In this document: piece by piece, positions 49,528-59,944 of the stretch
Numbering within the stretch: the first letter of the stretch is position 1
How the letters are laid out: each line of letters opens with the position of its first letter
Assembly (NCBI GenBank): GCA_963781065.1
Contig: CAWAET010000014.1
Span: 1 to 64,000 of the forward strand
Length of the DNA: 64,000 bases
Reading direction: 5' to 3'
Source of the DNA: CALZJC01 sp963781065
GTDB taxonomy: Bacteria; Acidobacteriota; Thermoanaerobaculia; Multivoradales; JAHEKO01
Position numbers and translations under genes: made by a program
Notes under the pieces: model-generated
What the model saw: the letters and a program-made list of their open reading frames with translations, nothing else
What the model was told of the DNA's origin: nothing
Database searches by the model: none

Positions 49528-51732
49528 CTAGGTCTGCGGCAAGTCGATCACAAAAACCGTGCCGTGCGGCTCGTTGTCGGTCACCGAGACGGTGCCGTGG
49601 TGGTCGGAGACGATGCGGTGGACGATCGACAGACCCAGGCCGGTGCCCCGCCCCTTGGTCGAGAAGTAGGGCAGGAAGAGCTTGCGCTTGGCCTCGGGCG
49701 GGATGCCGGGACCGCTGTCCGAGATGCGGATGGAGAGCTGCCCGTTCTCCATGACGGTGGCGACGTGGACCTGGCCCGGCGCCTCGGTGGCCTCGACGGC
49801 GTTGTCGAGCAGGTTGATCAGCACCCGCTTGATCTGCTCCTGGTCGAGCCAGCCGGCGGCGTCGCCGGGCTCGACCTTGCCGTCGACCTCGACGCCCGGC
49901 TTGATGCCTTGATAGAGCTGCACGGTCTCTTCGATCAGCGGAGCAAGCTCGACCCGCGCGGGGCGCGGCCGGGGCATGCGCGCGAAGCGTGAGAACTCGT
50001 CCACCATGCCCTGCATGGCGTGCACCTCGCGAACGATGATCTCGACCCCCTCTTCGACGGTCTTGCCCAACTCGCCGGTGCCGCGGCGGTTGTGGTGCTG
50101 CATGCGCTCGGCGGCCAGCTTGATCGGCGTCAGGGGGTTCTTGATCTCGTGCGCGATGCGCCGCGCCGCCTCGCGCCAGGCGGCGGTCTGCTGTGCCTGG
50201 ATCAGCTCGGTGTCGTCCTCGATCACCATCACCCGGCCGCGTTCCCGGCCGTCGGCGTCGCGCATGGTCGTGACCGTGGTGCCCAGCGTCTTCCACTCGC
50301 CGCCGACGACGATCCGCAGCTGGCGCGTGGCCTGCGCGCTGTCGTTGTCGCCGGCGAACAGCGGCACCAGCTTGCCCCGTTCCTCGTCTTCCCAGGCCTC
50401 GGCCGGGGTGCGGCCGACCACCTCGTCGGCCCGCTGGCGCAGCATCTCCAGCGCGGCGCCGTTGCAGGTCAGGATGCGGCCGTCCTCGCCGATCGAGACG
50501 ACGCCGGCGGCGACGCTCTGCAGGACGGCGCCGATCCCGGCGCGCTCTTCGGCCAGCCGCTCGTTGGCGGCCAGCAGCTCGCGGTTGGTCTCCTCGAGCA
50601 GCTGCTTGGAGCGCTCGAGCTCGCCGGTCATGCGGTTGAACGACTCGACCAGCACGCCCAGCTCGTCCGCCGCGGTGACCTCGACCCGGTAGTCGAGCTC
50701 GCCCTCCGAGACCCGCCGAGTGCCCTCGGCCAGGGCCTGGATCGGCTCGGTCAGCCGCCGCGCCAGGTAGAGCCCGGTCCACGAAGCGCCCAGCAGGACC
50801 AGCAGGGTGACCATCAGGAAGGTCAGCAGATAGCTGGCCTCGATCTCGCCCTTGCGCATCTCGAGCTGGCGGTAGCTCTGGTAGGACTCGATCAGCTGGG
50901 CGCTGTCGCGGGTGAGCAACGGCGCCAGGATGGTGCCGGCGACGACCAGGCGGCGCCTCTCCGGTTCGCCTTTCGACTCGGCCGCCGCCGCCAGGATCAG
51001 CCGGCCGGGGGCGCCGGCGGAGCTGGTCACCCGGACGGCCTGGCCCTCGGTCAACGCCTCGAGCAGGAAGCGCCGGTCGGGCTCGGGCAGGTTGCGCAGC
51101 CCCGACTGCGAGTCGAGCACCGCCTCGACGAAGTCGGTGCCAAGGTAGACGCCCAGGTAGTCGAGCTCGAGATCGGCCAGGTAGCGGCTCAGTTGCCGGG
51201 TGAGCTGCGGCCGCCGGCGCGGGTTCTCGACGTCGGAGCCGGCGATCTCGGCGAGCACCCGCTGGGCGTCGCGCCGGCGCGCCTGCTCGATGAAGAGGTT
51301 GAGCTCCTGCGCCACGTCGTGCCCCTGCTGCAGCACCTGGCGGATCTCCGGCTCGTTGAACCACTGGTCGACCCAGCCCTGCAACAGCTCGCTGCCATAG
51401 ACGAACAACAGCATCCCGGGCAGCAGGGCGAGGCCGATGTAGGTCGCCACCAGCCGGGTGCCGAACTTGGAGCCCAGCCGCCGGTTGCGGCGGTCGATGA
51501 TCAGCTTGATGAGGTTGCGGAACAGGACATAGACGATGGTCAGGATCAGGACCAGGTTGACGTACCAGATCGCCAGCAGCAGGACCCGGTTGGCGGCCAC
51601 CTCGGCGGGCAGGTCGGCGCGGCGGCCGATGCCGTAGTAGATGACCGACAGCAGCAGCAACAGGGCGATCAGCCCGCCGACGATCCAGCGACTGTCCCGG
51701 TGCCGGTCCTTGAGGGTGTCGCGCAGCTTCAC
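49528..51732 (-). CDS. NtrY-like sensor histidine kinase
   Basis: 734 residues. Three to four N-terminal membrane helices (about 17-110) precede a sensor region; a further helix lies near 305, HAMP near 325-375 (RRLTEPIQALAEGTRRVSEG), PAS near 400-510, the histidine box ARRIAHEIKNPLTPIKLAAE near 520 and ATPase motifs NLLDNAVEA, SDSGPGIP and GRGTGLGLSIVHRIV. It is the NtrY type that senses nitrogen state together with an NtrX regulator; no receiver gene is visible in the window. GTG start. A DUF4390 gene lies 27 bp upstream in the same direction, as is common for NtrY. Confidence 0.92.
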   Translation of the reverse strand: MKLRDTLKDRHRDSRWIVGGLIALLLLLSVIYYGIGRRADLPAEVAANRVLLLAIWYVNLVLILTIVYVLFRNLIKLIIDRRNRRLGSKFGTRLVATYIGLALLPGMLLFVYGSELLQGWVDQWFNEPEIRQVLQQGHDVAQELNLFIEQARRRDAQRVLAEIAGSDVENPRRRPQLTRQLSRYLADLELDYLGVYLGTDFVEAVLDSQSGLRNLPEPDRRFLLEALTEGQAVRVTSSAGAPGRLILAAAAESKGEPERRRLVVAGTILAPLLTRDSAQLIESYQSYRQLEMRKGEIEASYLLTFLMVTLLVLLGASWTGLYLARRLTEPIQALAEGTRRVSEGELDYRVEVTAADELGVLVESFNRMTGELERSKQLLEETNRELLAANERLAEERAGIGAVLQSVAAGVVSIGEDGRILTCNGAALEMLRQRADEVVGRTPAEAWEDEERGKLVPLFAGDNDSAQATRQLRIVVGGEWKTLGTTVTTMRDADGRERGRVMVIEDDTELIQAQQTAAWREAARRIAHEIKNPLTPIKLAAERMQHHNRRGTGELGKTVEEGVEIIVREVHAMQGMVDEFSRFARMPRPRPARVELAPLIEETVQLYQGIKPGVEVDGKVEPGDAAGWLDQEQIKRVLINLLDNAVEATEAPGQVHVATVMENGQLSIRISDSGPGIPPEAKRKLFLPYFSTKGRGTGLGLSIVHRIVSDHHGTVSVTDNEPHGTVFVIDLPQT

Positions 51733-51759
51733 GGCGGGCGTCCTGACGGCGGGTGCGGC

Positions 51760-52299
51760 CTACCGCGGCGGGCGCAGCTTGGCCGAGTAGCGCCAGGGCG
51801 TCGCCACCCGGCGGGGGATGAAGAAGAGGAGGTTGGCCGAGTCGATCTCGGCCCGCATGCGGATCATCAGGGAGCGCCGGTCGCCGCCGCCTTCCAGGGT
51901 GAAGATCGGCACCGCCTCGAACCGGGTGAGCGCTCGCTCGAGCTCCTGCTCGTCGCGCACCACCCGGCTCTCGACCAGCCGGTCGTCCTGCTTGGTGTTG
52001 ACCAGGTACTCGCGGGTGACGGCGTCGTACGAGGCCACCACCTCGAGCCGGCTGGCGTCGATCTGCACGTCGAACCAGCGCTTGCGGTCGCGCAGCAGCC
52101 GGATGTCGAAGACGTAGCCCGAGGGCAGGCCGGTGCGGATGCGCTCCAGCAGCTCGTCGCTGAAGCCGTCGGTCAGCACGAAGCTGACCTGGACGCGCTG
52201 CCCGTCGAAGGCCGCCCGCGGCAGCTCGAGCCTCGGCTTGCCCGGTGGGTCGGCGGCCAGCAGCAGGCCGAGCCAGGCCAGGGCGACGGCATGCTTCAT
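51760..52299 (-). CDS. DUF4390 protein
   Basis: 179 residues with a signal peptide or membrane anchor (VALAWLGLLLAADPPG) and a mainly beta domain: RVQVSFVLTDGFSDELLERI near 35, RKRWFDVQIDASRLEVVASY near 72 and RMRAEIDSANLLFFIP near 147. DUF4390 proteins are often encoded directly before NtrY, as here, and may serve as its periplasmic partner; the molecular role is not known. Confidence 0.85.
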   Translation of the reverse strand: MKHAVALAWLGLLLAADPPGKPRLELPRAAFDGQRVQVSFVLTDGFSDELLERIRTGLPSGYVFDIRLLRDRKRWFDVQIDASRLEVVASYDAVTREYLVNTKQDDRLVESRVVRDEQELERALTRFEAVPIFTLEGGGDRRSLMIRMRAEIDSANLLFFIPRRVATPWRYSAKLRPPR

Positions 52300-52380
52300 G
52301 GGATCAAGACTCTAGCAGGGAACGGCGATACGGGTTTGCGGCCCGCCCAAAGGGCTAGACTGAGCGGCCGGGGGTGACGA

Positions 52381-52845
52381 ATGGCGGGAGAGAAAAAGGC
52401 AGTGCCGGGCACGCTCGCCTCCAACCGGCGGGCGCGGCGCGAGTACGAGATCTTCGAAAAGATCGAGGCCGGCGTCGTGCTGCTCGGAACCGAGGTCAAG
52501 GCGGCGCGGCAGGGGCGGGTCCAGCTCAAAGACTCCTACGTCGAGGTGCGCGACGGCGAGGCCTGGCTGATGGGCGCTCACATCGGCCCCTACAGCCACG
52601 GCAACCTGGAGAACCACGAGGCCGAGCGGCCGCGCAAGCTGTTGCTCAACCGGCGCGAGATCGACCGGATCTTCGGCCGCACGACCATCAAGGGACAGAC
52701 CTGCATCCCGCTGTCGGTCTACCTCAAGGGCAACCGGATCAAGATCGAGATCGCGCTGGCCAAGGGCCGTAAGCTGTACGACAAGCGCCAGGCCGAGAAG
52801 GACAAGATGCTCGACCGCGAGGCGCGTGAAGGGCGCGACCGATAG
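52381..52845 (+). CDS. smpB: SsrA-binding protein
   Basis: 154 residues, the normal length. ASNRRARREYEIFEKIEAGV near 14, GTEVKAARQGRVQLKDSYV near 36, RTTIKGQTCIPLSVYLKGN near 101 and the basic tail KGRKLYDKRQAEKDK are characteristic. It binds tmRNA in trans-translation at stalled ribosomes. The TAG stop is directly followed by a REP-like repeat (GTGGCGGTCGAC). Confidence 0.96.
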   Translation: MAGEKKAVPGTLASNRRARREYEIFEKIEAGVVLLGTEVKAARQGRVQLKDSYVEVRDGEAWLMGAHIGPYSHGNLENHEAERPRKLLLNRREIDRIFGRTTIKGQTCIPLSVYLKGNRIKIEIALAKGRKLYDKRQAEKDKMLDREAREGRDR

Positions 52846-52846
52846 G

Positions 52847-52893
52847 TGGCGGTCGACCGCTCGAGACCGGTCGAGACGGAGCTCGACCGCTAC
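52847..52893. repeat. REP-like palindrome pair after smpB
   Basis: A plus-oriented unit (GTGGCGGTCGACCG) is followed by a minus-oriented unit ending GACCGCTAC, with two changes from the consensus GGTCGAC-6-GTCGACC. It lies between convergent smpB and the YbjN-type gene and may serve as their terminator. Confidence 0.7.
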
Positions 52894-53369
52894 GACGTCC
52901 CGGCCGTGCGCCGCTGCTTGCGGCCGCCGGTGTCGCGGATGCGGTCGAGGGCGGTCTGGCCGCCGTACTGGGCGACGATCTTGTCGTCGTAGTCGTCGCT
53001 GATCGTCGCCACCGCCGCGATGGTGCCCAGCAGGTCGTTGCGGTCGAGCGACTTGCCGAGCACCGACTGGGAGAAGAAGACGTCCTTGTCGACCAGCGAG
53101 AAGGCGCCCACCGGCAGCTCGTGGTTGAGCTCCAGCAGGCCGAGCAGCAGGTCCTCCTCGAGCCGCACGCCCTGGGCGCAGTAGGCGGTCACCTGGAGGA
53201 TGGTCTGCTCGGGGCCGTAGGCCTCGACCGAGACCTCCAGCACGGTCGAGCCGTAGCCGACATAGAAGTGGCCGTTGTCCGGGTCCAGATAGGGCTCGTC
53301 GAAGAGCTCGCCGAGGTAGCGCTCGACTTTGTCGTGGGTTTGCTGGTGATGCTCGTTCTCGAACTCCAT
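52890..53369 (-). CDS. YbjN-domain (CesT/T3S-chaperone-like) protein
   Basis: 159 residues with a chaperone-like alpha/beta fold: VERYLGELFDEPYLDPDNGH near 15, YVGYGSTVLEVSVEAYGPEQ near 37 and LLGLLELNHELPVGAFSLVD near 75. YbjN proteins are widespread and linked to stress or protein stability; no partner is evident here. The last residues (GGRKQRRTAG) are basic and the stop is next to a REP unit. Confidence 0.8.
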   Translation of the reverse strand: MEFENEHHQQTHDKVERYLGELFDEPYLDPDNGHFYVGYGSTVLEVSVEAYGPEQTILQVTAYCAQGVRLEEDLLLGLLELNHELPVGAFSLVDKDVFFSQSVLGKSLDRNDLLGTIAAVATISDDYDDKIVAQYGGQTALDRIRDTGGRKQRRTAGTS

Positions 53370-53443
53370 CGTGACGCCTCCTATGGGGCTACTCTAGCAG
53401 GAGCGGTCGCGGTGGCGGGTCAGTGTCGCGGCGCGAAGAGCAT

Positions 53444-53472
53444 CGGTCGACACGGAAGTCGACCGCTACGGG
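53444..53472 (-). repeat. REP-like palindrome
   Basis: The unit CGGTCGACACGGAAGTCGAC continues as CGCTACGGG; read on the minus strand it is GTAG followed by the hairpin. One change from the consensus. It lies between the divergent YbjN-type gene and uvrA. Confidence 0.75.
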
Positions 53473-53530
53473 GGCGGCTTCAGGGGTGGAGCCTGGCCGG
53501 GCCACTTTTTTGCTAGGGTCAACGGTTCGC

Positions 53531-56360
<2,830 letters not shown>

Positions 56361-56368
<8 letters not shown>

Positions 56369-56388
56369 AGGCCGGCCTCCACGTCGAC
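56361..56388 (+). repeat. Degenerate REP-like unit at the uvrA stop
   Basis: CCGTAG, then AGGCCGGCCTCCACGTCGAC and CG, resembles the REP unit. Its GTAG contains the TAG stop codon of uvrA (56366-56368). Confidence 0.5.
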
Positions 56389-56420
56389 CGCCCGCGGCGA
56401 AACGAATCCACCTCGCCCAC

Positions 56421-56448
56421 CGTAGCGGTCGACCTCCGTGTCGACCGT
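56421..56448 (+). repeat. REP-like palindrome upstream of the transposase
   Basis: A perfect unit: CGTAG, then CGGTCGAC, loop CTCCGT, GTCGACCG. It lies 87 bp upstream of the RAYT start. Confidence 0.85.
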
Positions 56449-56534
56449 CCGATCGCAACGCCAGGCGGACTCCACCCCTCCGACCCAGTGAATGACAAGA
56501 AGGAACGTACCCGTTTTCGTCACTCTTCAAGACG

Positions 56535-56876
56535 ATGAAACGGCGAGAGCATTACCGCACTTGGGGCGGCAGCCACGGCAAGAGGCTCCCCGCCAATTCC
56601 TATCCACCAAGCTCACCGGTTCACGTGGTGATCGGCACTCTGGGGAGAAAGCCCGTATTCAGGCCATCCCGACTGGCGAATCAGGTCTTCGCTGTCGCCG
56701 AGGGCTCTCAGGCGACCATTGCCGCTTGCCTGATGCCCGACCACGATCACTTCATTCGCAACGAAGGAGCGGTTATCGCCACTGCCCGCTACATCGTAGG
56801 GAATCCCGTTCGGGAAGGGCTTGTTCGCGATTGGCGTGACTACCCGTACTCCTGCCTGAGACTGGACAATCCGTAG
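56535..56876 (+). CDS. REP-associated tyrosine transposase (RAYT), shortened
   Basis: A 113-residue Y1 transposase-like protein. The first strand is SPVHVVIGTLGRKPVF near 27, the HUH region reads CLMPDHDHF near 66, and the tyrosine helix ARYIVGNPVREGLVRDWRDY near 82 is followed by YPYS-like DYPYSC. Normal RAYTs are about 150-200 residues; the segment between the HUH motif and the tyrosine helix, usually about 50 residues, is almost absent. HDH in place of H-hydrophobic-H is also odd. It is flanked by REP palindromes on both sides, and the last one supplies its TAG stop. It is either a minimal form or an internally deleted remnant. Confidence 0.8.
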   Translation: MKRREHYRTWGGSHGKRLPANSYPPSSPVHVVIGTLGRKPVFRPSRLANQVFAVAEGSQATIAACLMPDHDHFIRNEGAVIATARYIVGNPVREGLVRDWRDYPYSCLRLDNP

Positions 56877-56900
56877 CGGTCGACCTCCGTGTCGACCGGG
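56871..56900 (+). repeat. REP-like palindrome, first of a cruciform pair
   Basis: CCGTAG, then CGGTCGAC, CTCCGT and GTCGACCG. Its TAG (56874-56876) is the stop codon of the RAYT gene. It forms an inverted pair with the unit at 56919-56947. Confidence 0.85.
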
Positions 56901-56918
56901 ATCCGATTCACCACCGGA

Positions 56919-56947
56919 CGGTCGACACGGAGGTCGACCGCTACGGG
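56919..56947 (-). repeat. REP-like palindrome, second of a cruciform pair
   Basis: Exact inverse of the unit at 56871, with an 18-20 base spacer. Together they could form a stem of about 28 bp, like a BIME of enterobacteria. Confidence 0.85.
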
Positions 56948-56975
56948 GAGGGGGGGTGGGTTCGTCTTGGCGCCG

Positions 56976-57004
56976 ACGGTCGACACGGAGGTCGACCGGT
57001 ACGG
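56976..57004 (-). repeat. REP-like palindrome upstream of the regulator gene
   Basis: Same unit, minus orientation, with GTAC instead of GTAG. It ends 40 bp before the ATG at 57044; a CATAAT -10-like box lies just after it at 57016-57021. Confidence 0.75.
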
Positions 57005-57043
57005 TGGGGATGCGGCATAATGTCGCGGTAGGTTCCGACGCCC

Positions 57044-58525
57044 ATGCCTGACACCCGTATCCCGCTCGCCGAGAAGCTGCGCATCCTGCAGCTCGAGACC
57101 CTCTACGACCTGGCCGTCAGCCTGCATGCCGACCGTCCCGAGCAGGAGCTGGTGGACGAGCTGCTGCAGCGGGTCTGCGCGGCGCTCGATCCGGCGGCGG
57201 CGGTGGCGGTGACCCGCGACGCCCTGGGAGCGGCGCGCGCCACCACCAGCGTCGGCTGGTCGGGCGACCCGCCGGCGGGCGAGGACCTGCTGGCCGGTCC
57301 GGTGTGGGGCGAGCTGGTGGCCAGCGGGCAGCCGCTGGTCTGGCGCGACGGCGAGCTCGCCGGCCGCGGCTACGGCGAGATGCTGGCCGTGCCGCTGGCC
57401 GGTCGCGAGGTCTATCTGGGCTATGTCGCGGTCTGCGACAAGGAGGTTCGGGGCGGCGAGGCCGGCGGCTTCACCGCCGACGACCGGCGGTTTCTCGGCT
57501 CGGTGGCGGCGCTGGCCGGGGTGGCGCTGGAAGGCGTGCGGCAGCTGGAGAGCCTCGAGACGCAGCGCGAGCGGCTGGAGGAGGAGAACCGGGCGCTGAA
57601 GGACAGCCTGGTGGACGGCTTCGACGGCCCGCGCATCGTCGCCCACACGCCGGCGATGCGCCGGGTGCTCGAGCGCGTCCAGCGGATCGCGCCGCGCAAG
57701 GTCAGCGTGGTCGTGCGGGGCGAGAGCGGCACCGGCAAGGAGCTGATCGCGCGGCTGCTGCACGTGCTCTCCGGCCGGCCCGGCGCGCTGGTGGCGGTCA
57801 ACTGCGGCGCCCTGCCCGAGAGCCTGCTCGAGAGCGAGCTGTTTGGCATCGAAGAGGGCGTCGCCACCGGCGTCGGCGCCCGCCGCGGCACCTTCCAGCT
57901 GGCCGACGGCGGCACCCTGTTCCTGGACGAGATCGGCGACATGCCGCACGCGCTCCAGGTGCGGCTGCTGCGCGCCCTGCAGGAGGGCGAGATCGTGCGC
58001 GTGGGCGGCGCTCGGCCGATCCCGGTGGACGTGCGGCTGGTGGCCGCGACCCACCAGGAGCTGGAACGGCTGGTGGCCGAGAAGAGCTTTCGCGAGGATC
58101 TCTACTACCGGCTCAAGGGAGTCGAGCTGACGCTGCCGCCGCTGCGCGAGCGCCGTCAGGACATTCCCCACCTGCTGCGCCAGTTCAGCTTGGAGTTCTG
58201 CCGCCGCGAGGGGCTGCAGCAGCCGGGGTTCGACAGTGAGGCGCTGGCGCTGATGATGGCCCATGACTGGCCGGGCAACGTGCGCGAGTTGCAGAACCTG
58301 GTCGAGGCGGCGATCTCGCTGGCCGAGGGCCGGGTCGACGCGGCCCTGGTCGGCTCGCTGATGGGCGGCGCGACGCCGGCGCCCGGCGGGCCCGAGCCGC
58401 TCGAGCTGGCGGCGGTGGAGCGGCGGCACATCCAGCGGGTGCTGCGGATGGCGGACGGCAACAAAAGCCGGGCGGCCGGCCTGCTGGGCATCGACCGGCG
58501 CACGTTGCAGCGGCGGGGCTTCTAG
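57044..58525 (+). CDS. Sigma-54-activator-like regulator (GAF-AAA+-Fis) with altered GAFTGA loop
   Basis: 493 residues: a GAF domain (about 15-165), a short coiled coil (near 170-195), the AAA+ domain and a C-terminal Fis-type HTH (GNKSRAAGLLGIDRRTLQRR near 470). Walker A is RGESGTGKELIARLL near 225 and Walker B GGTLFLDEIGDM near 288. The loop that contacts sigma-54, normally GAFTGA after ELFG, reads GVATGV (ELFGIEEGVATGVGARRG near 265). This variant occurs in some activators, but loss of the Phe can prevent classic sigma-54 activation. The gene stands alone, just upstream of a partner-switching module. Confidence 0.9.
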   Translation: MPDTRIPLAEKLRILQLETLYDLAVSLHADRPEQELVDELLQRVCAALDPAAAVAVTRDALGAARATTSVGWSGDPPAGEDLLAGPVWGELVASGQPLVWRDGELAGRGYGEMLAVPLAGREVYLGYVAVCDKEVRGGEAGGFTADDRRFLGSVAALAGVALEGVRQLESLETQRERLEEENRALKDSLVDGFDGPRIVAHTPAMRRVLERVQRIAPRKVSVVVRGESGTGKELIARLLHVLSGRPGALVAVNCGALPESLLESELFGIEEGVATGVGARRGTFQLADGGTLFLDEIGDMPHALQVRLLRALQEGEIVRVGGARPIPVDVRLVAATHQELERLVAEKSFREDLYYRLKGVELTLPPLRERRQDIPHLLRQFSLEFCRREGLQQPGFDSEALALMMAHDWPGNVRELQNLVEAAISLAEGRVDAALVGSLMGGATPAPGGPEPLELAAVERRHIQRVLRMADGNKSRAAGLLGIDRRTLQRRGF

Positions 58526-58563
58526 CGATATCGGAGCGGTCCCGAGTTGGCACTGCGGCTAAG

Positions 58564-58588
58564 TGTCGCAATCGCGGCAAACTGTCGC
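58564..58588 (+). promoter_or_regulatory. Candidate operator for the Fis-type regulator
   Basis: TGTCGC-AATC-GCGGCA is an imperfect inverted repeat, followed 3 bp later by a further TGTCGC. It begins 39 bp after the regulator stop and could be its binding site for a downstream promoter. Confidence 0.3.
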
Positions 58589-58742
58589 TTTTGCCTATGA
58601 ATGAAGCTTTCAAAGGGCTTTTTCGAGCGATTCAGGAGGCTGGTGGAGGATGTATGCGGCGTTATGCCGCAGTCGACGTTCGAGCCATCCGGGCTGGCGG
58701 CTTGGGCGCAAACCGTTCTCCCCATGGAGGTTACGGTCGCCG

Positions 58743-58961
58743 ATGCGGGCCCGTTCGAGCCTGGCAGCGCTCTTGCTCTTGACTTGGGCGTTCCCGGAGG
58801 TACGGATGCTCGAAGCGATTCGAAAAGCGGTAGTGCTGCCCCACCTCTCGCCCCAGGTGTTGATCGCGACGGTCACCTTCGCGGCCTTTGGTTGGCTGCT
58901 CGTCAACGACCTGATCCGGCCTCTGGCGGTGCTCTTGCTGCAGCTGTACCTGGCGTTCTGA
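58743..58961 (+). CDS. Small membrane protein, unknown
   Basis: A possible 72-residue protein with two hydrophobic segments (SLAALLLLTWAFPEV and VLIATVTFAAFGWLLVND) and a third at the C terminus (PLAVLLLQLYLAF). Third codon positions are GC-rich like real genes here, and GGAGG lies about 12 bp before the ATG. No family recognised. The rest of the gap between the regulator and the anti-sigma-type kinase (58526-58742 and 58962-59133) shows no gene. Confidence 0.5.
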   Translation: MRARSSLAALLLLTWAFPEVRMLEAIRKAVVLPHLSPQVLIATVTFAAFGWLLVNDLIRPLAVLLLQLYLAF

Positions 58962-59133
58962 GCTGCCGGGCGGAGATAGGAACCGGACGAGGCCGGCCAG
59001 CCGCTGGTCGTCGCCGGTCGATGAGACACGAGCCTTTGCATGATCGCGCGCAACTGCCCCGGCGAACCGCGCCCGGGCGCTTCCCTCCGGCCGTGCTCGA
59101 CGGCCGGCTGCTGCTAAGCTCCGGGACCTGGCG

Positions 59134-59586
59134 ATGATGGACCTGGCGGTTCTCAGGCAGGTGACGCTGACCCTGCCCATGCTCCCCGACATGGAGATCG
59201 CGGCCAGCAAGACCGCCACGGCGATGGCTGAGTTCATCGACATGAGCCCCGATAGAATCGACGAGGTCCGCATGGCCGTGGTCGAGGCCTGCATCAACGC
59301 CATCGAGCACAGCGGCGCGCCGGACCGCAAGGTCCACATCACGTTCTCGATCCTGGGGGATCCGCTGCCCGAGAAGTTGTTGATCGAGATCTCCGACCTG
59401 GGTGTCGGCTTCACGCCGGACGAGGTGGAAGTGCCGAAGATCGAGGAGAAGCTGAAAGCGAACCGCAAACGCGGCTGGGGCCTGAAGATCATCGAGGGCC
59501 TCATGGACGAGGTAGAAGTCGAAACGGGCAGCCAGGGGACCACCGTGAGGATGATCAAGTCCCGGCAGCCGGAGAGAGCGTCATGA
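59134..59586 (+). CDS. RsbW/SpoIIAB-type ATP-binding anti-sigma regulatory kinase
   Basis: 150 residues, a stand-alone GHKL ATPase domain. The N box is VVEACINAIEHSG near 49, G1 DLGVGF near 88 and RGWGLKIIEGLMDE near 112. Such proteins bind and inhibit a sigma factor or another target and phosphorylate the STAS partner. It overlaps the STAS gene by 4 bp and is first of a three-gene module; no sigma factor gene is present in the window. Confidence 0.92.
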   Translation: MMDLAVLRQVTLTLPMLPDMEIAASKTATAMAEFIDMSPDRIDEVRMAVVEACINAIEHSGAPDRKVHITFSILGDPLPEKLLIEISDLGVGFTPDEVEVPKIEEKLKANRKRGWGLKIIEGLMDEVEVETGSQGTTVRMIKSRQPERAS

Positions 59587-59939
59587 TGACGGAAGCTTTG
59601 AAGGTCCGATTGGATCTGCGCGACGAGCTGGCGGTGATCTACACCGAGGGCTACATCAACAACCAGGGCGGCGAGGAGATCGCGCGAGTCGCCGACGAGG
59701 CCATGCAGCAGGGACGCAAGCGTGTGCTGCTGAACCTGGCGGGGACCAAGATCGTCAACTCGATCGGCATCTCGATCCTGATCGAGATCATCGAGAAGAT
59801 GCTCGAGATCGAGGGCAAGCTGGCCTTCTGCAACCTGACTCCCACCATCGAGAAGACCTTCAACATCATGGGACTGACCCAGTACGCCGACATCCACGCC
59901 GACGAGACGTCCGCCGTGCGCCACATCGTCGGCAGCTGA
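59583..59939 (+). CDS. STAS-domain anti-sigma factor antagonist
   Basis: 118 residues, SpoIIAA/RsbV type. The phosphorylatable serine is expected in NLAGTKIVNSIGISILIEII near 51-70 (the Ser of VNS). When unphosphorylated it would bind the RsbW-like kinase and free its target. ATG overlaps the kinase stop. Six bases separate it from the phosphatase gene. Confidence 0.92.
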   Translation: MMTEALKVRLDLRDELAVIYTEGYINNQGGEEIARVADEAMQQGRKRVLLNLAGTKIVNSIGISILIEIIEKMLEIEGKLAFCNLTPTIEKTFNIMGLTQYADIHADETSAVRHIVGS

Positions 59940-59944
59940 TCGCG

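Noticed and set aside
58548..58563. Sigma-54 promoter after the regulator (TGGCAC)
   Set aside because: The -12 element should read TTGC at the right spacing; the sequence has CTAAG.
58601..59137. A 178-residue plus-strand frame across the gap before the RsbW-type gene
   Set aside because: The first 60 residues look plausible but the rest is Gly/Ala/Arg-rich filler, and a better-coding small membrane protein overlaps it in another frame.
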